From Candidatus Bathyarchaeia archaeon (GTDB taxonomy: Archaea; Thermoproteota; Bathyarchaeia; Bathyarchaeales; Bathycorpusculaceae), in assembly GCA_038873195.1 (NCBI GenBank), contig JAVZEV010000002.1:62001-126000 (forward strand): a DNA stretch of 64,000 nt. The letters are read 5' to 3'. A program made the translations under genes and the position numbers. This document shows positions 58,714 to 64,000 of the stretch, piece by piece; position 1 is the stretch's first letter, and every line of letters starts with the position of its first letter. The notes beneath the pieces were generated by a model, which saw only the letters and a list, made by a program, of their open reading frames with translations, ran no database searches and had not been told where the DNA came from.

Positions 58714-60347
58714 AGTTTGAATCTGCGTTTCCAGTTAATTATAAATCGCCATATGTTTTCGTGGTTTTTTTAGTTGTCTTCGCGTCAATTATACGTCTTT
58801 ATCAGTTAGGCGTGATTCCTCTTTCGTTGTATTATGATGAGATTACTAGCGTTTACTTTCCATTTCTATATTTTCAAGGCGAGAAAAGTCTTCCTGTGGT
58901 ATCGATTTTAATTAGCATAGTTACTGGAACTATTTCCATTTACGGTTTTGCTGGTCCTTCTGCGTTTTGGACGAGGGTTCCATCGGTTGTGTATGGTGTG
59001 TTGTTTGTTGTTGTTTGTTGGGCATTGGGAAGAAGGTTGTATGGGCAGAGAGTTGGAATTTTAGCTGGTTTATTAGCCAGTGTTATTCCTTGGTCGCTTC
59101 ATTTCAGCAGATATGGAGTAGTATGCGTGGTAAGTTACGCGTTTTATGTTGCGTTAGCGGTTTACTTGCTTGTGCTCTATTTTCAAACGGGTAAAGACCG
59201 TTTCAAGTTTGCAGCTTTTATTGTTGTAGGAGTTTCGCTTTATACTCATGCTATGGCGCTTATTTTTGACACTTTATTTTTTCCGTTAATAATTTTTGCT
59301 GGACTTGTTTATAACCGAACAAAATTGCGCAAAATATTAGGGAACATGCTATTGTTTTTTATGATTTTTTTGGTTTTCGCATCGCCTTTTTTGATTAGTT
59401 ACCTTTTTATGGCTGAACAATTTTCATTTCAGACGCACACAACAATACAGCATTACAGTGGCATAATCGAAGTGGTAGAGGGCGTCGTAAAAAGGGCATA
59501 CTTGCATCTTTCTCCGGACTTTCTAGTAATTTCTACTGGCAAATCATTTTCAATGCTTAATGGTTCGGGTGAGTTTATAACACAAAGCGGGCTTTACTAT
59601 TTTGGTACTGCTGGAAAGACTGGAATCTTAAATACTTATGGCATATTTGTCTATTTGGGATTTTTATGGTTGATATATAAAGTAGTTAAGCGTCCAATTG
59701 TTAGTTTTCGATGGATTCTTTTAATTTGGTGGGTAGCTTCTTATGCTATTGCTAGTGGCTTTGCATATTATGATAATCCGAACGCAGCAAGAAACATCGT
59801 TGGGTTGCCCGCTTTTATTCTTGTAATTAGTTTGGTAATCAGTAAAGTTTGGCATGTATTGTTTAATTCTAATGATGGTTACATATCTAAACGAGCGTTT
59901 AAGAGGTCGTTTCCTGTGAAAATGTTGAAAAGTTTATTCTTAATTTCTCTTATAGTTCCTTCAGTGTATTATTTGCCTACATACGTTATGACCTACGAGT
60001 CTTCATATGACTACTTTGATTATGACTATAAACTTCTCTCCGATTATCTAACAGAAAACCAACTTTGGAACAATAGTATCGTTCTTAATGAGACACGACC
60101 AGATAAGTGGTATGCTAATATAGTCTTGTCTTTTTATAACCATTCTGCCAGCAAAAGAATAGTCGTCGGTAATCTGTCTACCGCTTTGTCTATGTTAAAA
60201 TATAGAAAAAACACAGTTGTATATGTGACCAGAAATATATCGAACCAAAGTAGTTCATCTCCATTGTTCCGTTTTACGTTTCTGAACATAATTTATTATC
60301 CAGATAATACGCCGGTTTTTGCAGTATGGAAAATAAATCGGCTTTAA
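58710..60347 (+). CDS. Multi-spanning GT39/ArnT-like membrane glycosyltransferase
   Basis: 545 residues with about 11-12 membrane segments and a C-terminal outside domain (about 440-545). The first outside loop carries LSLYYDEITSVYFPFLYF with the Asp-Glu pair expected for the catalytic site of PMT/ArnT-type enzymes, which use polyprenyl-phosphate sugars. GRRLYGQRVGILAGLLASVIPWSLHFSRYG is a family hallmark. It probably transfers a sugar on the outer face. ATG overlaps the preceding stop. Confidence 0.85.
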   Translation: MKFESAFPVNYKSPYVFVVFLVVFASIIRLYQLGVIPLSLYYDEITSVYFPFLYFQGEKSLPVVSILISIVTGTISIYGFAGPSAFWTRVPSVVYGVLFVVVCWALGRRLYGQRVGILAGLLASVIPWSLHFSRYGVVCVVSYAFYVALAVYLLVLYFQTGKDRFKFAAFIVVGVSLYTHAMALIFDTLFFPLIIFAGLVYNRTKLRKILGNMLLFFMIFLVFASPFLISYLFMAEQFSFQTHTTIQHYSGIIEVVEGVVKRAYLHLSPDFLVISTGKSFSMLNGSGEFITQSGLYYFGTAGKTGILNTYGIFVYLGFLWLIYKVVKRPIVSFRWILLIWWVASYAIASGFAYYDNPNAARNIVGLPAFILVISLVISKVWHVLFNSNDGYISKRAFKRSFPVKMLKSLFLISLIVPSVYYLPTYVMTYESSYDYFDYDYKLLSDYLTENQLWNNSIVLNETRPDKWYANIVLSFYNHSASKRIVVGNLSTALSMLKYRKNTVVYVTRNISNQSSSSPLFRFTFLNIIYYPDNTPVFAVWKINRL

Positions 60348-60359
60348 GGAGAAACGGAC

Positions 60360-60608
60360 ATGTTAACCGAGACTAAAAGAGCAACAACTAAAATATGTAG
60401 AATTAACACCAGCAAGGGACTAATAGCACTGATTCTGATAGAAAGCTTTGTTTACAGATTTGCCAAAGAACTCTTGCATTATTCATCTCATTATGATGAG
60501 CATATCCCGGTTTTCAAAATGGAAGGAGAAATTATTCAAAAAAACTCTATAATCGAAGAACGACGTAATTCACTTTTGCAGTTGCGAAAAAGATGGGTGG
60601 CAAATTAA
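60360..60608 (+). CDS. Small protein in the glycan cluster
   Basis: 82 residues: a short basic start (MLTETKRATTKICRIN), a moderately hydrophobic helix (GLIALILIESFVYRFAKELL) and a charged tail (EERRNSLLQLRKRW). It fills the gap exactly: the next gene starts with TTG directly after its stop, and the previous stop is 12 bases upstream. It could be a peripheral membrane helper or just the remnant of a larger gene. Unrecognised. Confidence 0.45.
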   Translation: MLTETKRATTKICRINTSKGLIALILIESFVYRFAKELLHYSSHYDEHIPVFKMEGEIIQKNSIIEERRNSLLQLRKRWVAN

Positions 60609-61805
60609 TTGAGAGTTTTGCTCATTAACCCTCACATTTTTTCAGGCGGAGCTGAACGAGTGATTATTTCATCTGCTCGGTGGCTAAACAAACTTGGAGT
60701 AAAATGTGATATACTAACACTATCACTAGAGTTAGAGTCGCTCAGAAAAGAAAAAGAGATTCGCTTGCTTTTACCTCCAAAAGAGATTAAATACAATTTT
60801 AATTTGACAATTCACGGTGCAGCAAAAAGATTATTTCTAGAACTTAAAGAATTATGCTCTTCTTTAAATGCAATAAAAGATGACTACGATATTTTCAATC
60901 CGCATAATTTTCCTGCGTATTGGGTTTTCGGTCTCGTAAAGACACCAAATAGGGCTAAAGTCGTGTGGACATGTCATAACGTCTTCGATGTCTATGGTCC
61001 GATGATAGCTATTTTCCAAAAAAACGGACTACCACATAAGTTATTTAAGATACTCACAACTTTTGATAAACGCGTAATAACTAGAAAAGTCAACGCAATA
61101 GTAACAGTATCTTCATTACATGCAAGAGAAATCACTCGCAGTTATGGCAAACAACCGTATATCATTACTCCCGGAATTGATTTTGAGTGTTATGCGCAAG
61201 GAAATGGTAGGGTATTTAGAGAAAAATACAATGTGTTAGACTCTTTTTTGGCGATTCATGTAGGCAATTTAATCCCTATAAAAAATCAAGAAATCAGTAT
61301 TAGAGCCATTGCGATTTTGCGAAATGTAATCCCTAACATACGTCTTGCAGTGATAGGTGGCGGTCCTGATTTGTTAAAGCTTAAGAAATTAGTGGTAGAT
61401 TTGAATCTGGAAAAGAATGTGTTTTTTACAGGAAATATGGACGAACATGAGTTAAGGAATGCCTACAAAGCTGCTAACGTCAATTTATTACCATCTGCAC
61501 TTGAGAGTTTCGGTTTAACGCCTATAGAAGCGCTAGCTTCTGGTACGATTAGTATCGTTTCAAAAGAGGCTGGCGTGGCAGAATTTCTCGAAAAATACAA
61601 GGCTGGTTATGTTTTAGAGAATAGAATACCAGCTGAATTAGCAAAAGCAATCTTACACGTTTATGAGAATCCAGAAGAAGCCAAAATTAAAGTTGAAAAA
61701 GCTCAAACTATCTTGCAAGAGAAGTTTTCATGGAAGAGTTATGCACAAAGGCTTCTAGAAGTCTATAAAGACGTGTTGAGAGAGGATACACAACGTTTAG
61801 CATAG
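60609..61805 (+). CDS. Glycosyltransferase family 4-type
   Basis: 398 residues. Starts RVLLINPHIFSGGAERVIIS, the usual GT4 N-domain loop. FNPHNFPAYWVFG and VWTCHNVFDVYGPM follow. The C-domain has AIHVGNLIPIKNQEISIRAI, VFFTGNMDEHELRNAYKAANVNLLPSALESFGLTPIEALASG, the classic E-x7-E donor region. TTG start immediately after the small gene's stop. Retaining sugar transferase; donor unknown. Confidence 0.9.
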   Translation: MRVLLINPHIFSGGAERVIISSARWLNKLGVKCDILTLSLELESLRKEKEIRLLLPPKEIKYNFNLTIHGAAKRLFLELKELCSSLNAIKDDYDIFNPHNFPAYWVFGLVKTPNRAKVVWTCHNVFDVYGPMIAIFQKNGLPHKLFKILTTFDKRVITRKVNAIVTVSSLHAREITRSYGKQPYIITPGIDFECYAQGNGRVFREKYNVLDSFLAIHVGNLIPIKNQEISIRAIAILRNVIPNIRLAVIGGGPDLLKLKKLVVDLNLEKNVFFTGNMDEHELRNAYKAANVNLLPSALESFGLTPIEALASGTISIVSKEAGVAEFLEKYKAGYVLENRIPAELAKAILHVYENPEEAKIKVEKAQTILQEKFSWKSYAQRLLEVYKDVLREDTQRLA

Positions 61806-61840
61806 ATTTTATTGAGTTAGCATATGAGTTTCCTGCAAGT

Positions 61841-62926
61841 TTGAGCCCTCCGAAGAACGAAGACTATTTTAGACTGCCAGTTTTGGTAGCCAAAGAGATG
61901 GGTTTACGAGCATGTGTTTATAGTATGCGGACACCAGTTAGAACTAAGAAGCAGGAATCTGTTAGCGAAGTTCTAGTGCGTAGGTTTGATGACCCATTTT
62001 TCTTATTACTCTCGACTGTTGCTCAGAAGCCACTAATTGTGCATGGACATAGTTTCGGGTGGATACCCTCTAGCACTGCTCCGTTACTCATTAAAAAATA
62101 CGTGTTTACTCCGCACATTTACCGTTTAGATAAATTTAACGGAAACTTGACTAAGTTGATTCTTACTTTGATCAGCAGAGCTAATGCTATTATTGTCCTC
62201 ACCAAGTTTGAGGCAGGTTGGTTTATCCCATATGTTGAAAAGGAAAAAATACACATCATACCGCATCCTATTGATTTTCACTTTTTCAGTAACCTTAAAA
62301 AGGATGAATGCGATGAAATCCGTAGACGCTTTCAAATTGATAATGAGCTTGTATTAACAGTAGCTAACCTTGTTCCACGCAAAAATCTTGAGACATTACT
62401 AAAAGGCTTCAAATTAGTAACTCAGACCCTGCCCAAAAGCAAATTAATAATCGTTGGCTCTGAGCCTCCAACAATATTGGGCGTAGTGAAAACAAGAAAG
62501 ACAAAAATAAGCTATTACGAGAGTCTCAAAAAGATGGTGACTAGTCTAAGCTTAGAAAGGCAAGTGATTTTTGCCGGATACAAAAATGAGTATGAGCTGA
62601 GGAAATTTTATGCTGCTGCGGATGTCTTTGCGCTTCCATCAACCACCGAAGGCCAGTTATTGTCTGCTGGAGAGGCTGCTGCTGCCGGTTTGCCGTTGGT
62701 TTTATCCAGTTTAGAGCCGCTGGTGGAGATTTACAAAGAGTGCGCTTTATTCCATGCCCCAACAGACCATGTTTCATTAGCGAACCATATAATTAATCTG
62801 CTCACTAACAAAGAACTTGCTAAGAAACTGTCCGAAGCAGGCAAGAAAAAAATGCGAGAATATGATGTGTCTGTGATAAAACCTAAACTTAAGGCATTAT
62901 ATGAAAAATGCCTAAAAGACATGTAG
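61841..62926 (+). CDS. Glycosyltransferase family 4-type, 5' end uncertain
   Basis: 361 residues from TTG 61841. VLTVANLVPRKNLETLLKGF, VIFAGYKNEYELRKFYAAADVFALPSTTEGQLLSAGEAAAAG are the GT4 donor motifs. The N-domain looks short by about 15 residues: the same frame stays open upstream to 61769 and encodes FIELAYEFPAS, which reads like the start of a GT4 protein (first strand plus EFPPS loop). Yet no ATG, GTG or TTG lies in that extension. A rare start codon, sequence error or true short start are all possible. Last gene of the cluster. Confidence 0.82.
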   Translation: MSPPKNEDYFRLPVLVAKEMGLRACVYSMRTPVRTKKQESVSEVLVRRFDDPFFLLLSTVAQKPLIVHGHSFGWIPSSTAPLLIKKYVFTPHIYRLDKFNGNLTKLILTLISRANAIIVLTKFEAGWFIPYVEKEKIHIIPHPIDFHFFSNLKKDECDEIRRRFQIDNELVLTVANLVPRKNLETLLKGFKLVTQTLPKSKLIIVGSEPPTILGVVKTRKTKISYYESLKKMVTSLSLERQVIFAGYKNEYELRKFYAAADVFALPSTTEGQLLSAGEAAAAGLPLVLSSLEPLVEIYKECALFHAPTDHVSLANHIINLLTNKELAKKLSEAGKKKMREYDVSVIKPKLKALYEKCLKDM

Positions 62927-63006
62927 GCAATCTGCAAGTTTCTTGTCAATCATATATGTCCAATTCTGAAAGTATGTTCTAGAACAATTGCATACTGAAA
63001 GTATTG

Positions 63007-64000
63007 TTATATCACATTCGTTGTCTTTGCGAGTTTTTCACAAGTTTCCTTGTTCAAGTTCAGCTTGTTGAGGATCGTGTATCTTTCCGGTCTTATCGTT
63101 GCAGCGATTTCTAACGCTTTCACAGCATCCTCTTTCTCTATGTCTAGCTCGTTTGCGTTTGTTGGCGCTCCCAGCTTCTTCAATGTGTCTCTTATTCTTT
63201 TCCAGTTTGTCCTATGCAGATAAGCCATCATAATTGTTCCCACACCGCATCTTTCGCCGTGCATGGTATGGTTTGGCTTGATCATGCCAAGGGCGTGGGC
63301 AAAGAGGTGTTCTGAGCCGCTGCAGGGGCGGCTGCTTCCAGCGATGCTCATGGAAACTCCGCAGCTTATTAGGGCTTCTATGACTACTCGCACTCCTTCT
63401 TCGTTATCAGGTTTGATTTGCTCAGCGTTTTCCATAACGAGTTTGGCACTCATCAAAGCCAAGCTTGCAGCGTAGCTTCCGTAATACTCGTTTTTTTCTT
63501 CATGCGCTAGCTTCCAGTCTCTAACTGCGGTGAATTTTGATATGATGTCTCCGCAGCCGCTTATGAGAAAGCGCCATGGCGCTTGCATTATTATGTTTGT
63601 GTCGGCTACTATGGCTATGGGTGCTTGAGCCATAATGGAGTAGGGTTTCTCGTATCCCCTCACAGAAGAGAGGGGGCTTGCAATTCCATCATGTGAGGCG
63701 GTTGTTGGAACGCTAATGAATGGAATTTTCTGTCGTGCAGAACTCAACTTTGCAACGTCGATTTTTGTTCCGCCACCCACTCCGAAAACGACTTCAGGTT
63801 TTAGAATTTTTATTTTTTCTTCTACTGTTTCTACGTCTTTAACCGTGGCTGATTCTACGAGGAAAACGTCAACTGCAATTCCCTCTTTTTCTAGGAGCTC
63901 CTTAACTGTTTTTCCAGCGATTCCGTAAGTTTTGGAACCTGCGATTATTAGTGCTGATTGGGTAAATCCGAGCCTGCGTGAGATTTCACCGATGTGTTCT
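63007..64000 (-). CDS. egsA: sn-Glycerol-1-phosphate dehydrogenase (5' end beyond the window)
   Basis: At least 331 residues; the frame runs off the right edge, so the N-terminus is missing. It makes sn-glycerol 1-phosphate, the backbone of archaeal lipids. The visible part has the Rossmann region ALIIAGSKTYGIAGKTV, the VFGVGGGTKIDVAKL glycine-rich motif and VPTTASHDGIASPLSS. Zinc ligands are in HLFAHALGMIKP and HGERCGVGTIMMAYL. The apparent ATG/GTG at 63780 is internal (VFGVGGG). It fits an archaeon and converges on the glycan cluster. Confidence 0.93.
   Translation of the reverse strand, partial: EHIGEISRRLGFTQSALIIAGSKTYGIAGKTVKELLEKEGIAVDVFLVESATVKDVETVEEKIKILKPEVVFGVGGGTKIDVAKLSSARQKIPFISVPTTASHDGIASPLSSVRGYEKPYSIMAQAPIAIVADTNIIMQAPWRFLISGCGDIISKFTAVRDWKLAHEEKNEYYGSYAASLALMSAKLVMENAEQIKPDNEEGVRVVIEALISCGVSMSIAGSSRPCSGSEHLFAHALGMIKPNHTMHGERCGVGTIMMAYLHRTNWKRIRDTLKKLGAPTNANELDIEKEDAVKALEIAATIRPERYTILNKLNLNKETCEKLAKTTNVI

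Noticed and set aside
63007-63780. Complete 257-aa dehydrogenase starting at 63780
   Set aside because: The frame continues upstream with conserved sequence (ALIIAGSKTYG, VFGVGGG) to the window edge, so 63780 is an internal codon.
1-64000. CRISPR arrays, insertion sequences, integrases, prophage
   Set aside because: No regularly spaced direct repeats and no transposase or integrase motifs seen on either strand.

Overview
The window is a 64 kb piece of an archaeal chromosome. I see sn-glycerol-1-phosphate dehydrogenase, a type 2 methionine aminopeptidase, TrmY, a TIP49/RuvBL-type AAA+ ATPase, archaeal two-subunit PheRS, DUF373 and DUF1512 proteins, an intron-containing tRNA-Trp, many TTG/GTG starts and TATA-like box A promoters. 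Together these point to the TACK side of the archaea, and a Bathyarchaeia-like lineage is my best guess; this is inference, not a measured placement. Gene density is high. I see no CRISPR array, transposase, integrase or phage gene.

Layout. 0-6 kb: tyrS, pheT-pheS and trpS on the minus strand, with an unexplained, highly structured 185-nt region between tyrS and pheT. 6-10.6 kb: small enzymes (SCP2-like, flavin reductase, UPF0173 hydrolase, Map) and a DUF1512/zinc-ribbon membrane pair. 10.7-17 kb: a solitary 5S rRNA gene, two nucleotidyltransferase-fold proteins that bracket a metallophosphoesterase, an APC permease and an unknown 2-TM protein, then tRNA-Trp with two introns. 17-25 kb: ABC-2 exporter, dipeptide epimerase, GlpX-type FBPase, tRNA-Pro, tRNA-Thr, nitroreductase, ThiL and an AmmeMemoRadiSam-type radical SAM enzyme. 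25-35.5 kb: MFS carrier, TIP49, TrmY, two M29 aminopeptidases (one frameshifted), a small HExxH protein, a CBS protein, CTP synthase, NUDIX and a second radical SAM protein.

35.5-41.6 kb: two zinc alcohol dehydrogenases next to E1alpha-E1beta-E2 of a 2-oxoacid or acetoin dehydrogenase complex, with no E3. 41.7-51.3 kb: YchF-type GTPase, the overlapping chain DUF373-MtnP-UppS, a coiled-coil protein, ADP-forming acyl-CoA synthetase beta subunit, a DUF4430 protein coupled to an ECF S-component (candidate corrinoid uptake), M20 peptidase and HtpX. 51.3-56.4 kb: MetE-like methyltransferase with an altered zinc site, an Lrp-like regulator, a 51-codon small ORF, MFS, MazG-like protein, MscS channel and FKBP. 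56.5-63 kb: a co-directional surface-glycan cluster (GT2, three GT4, a multi-spanning GT39-like enzyme and two small ORFs). The right edge cuts through glycerol-1-phosphate dehydrogenase.

The most unusual items are: the structured RNA candidate at 1181-1365; the tRNA-Trp gene, whose first intron carries two elements antisense to its own exons at the spacing expected of a box C/D guide; the ECF/DUF4430 pair; and a base-composition asymmetry between 21 and 31.5 kb that does not follow gene direction.
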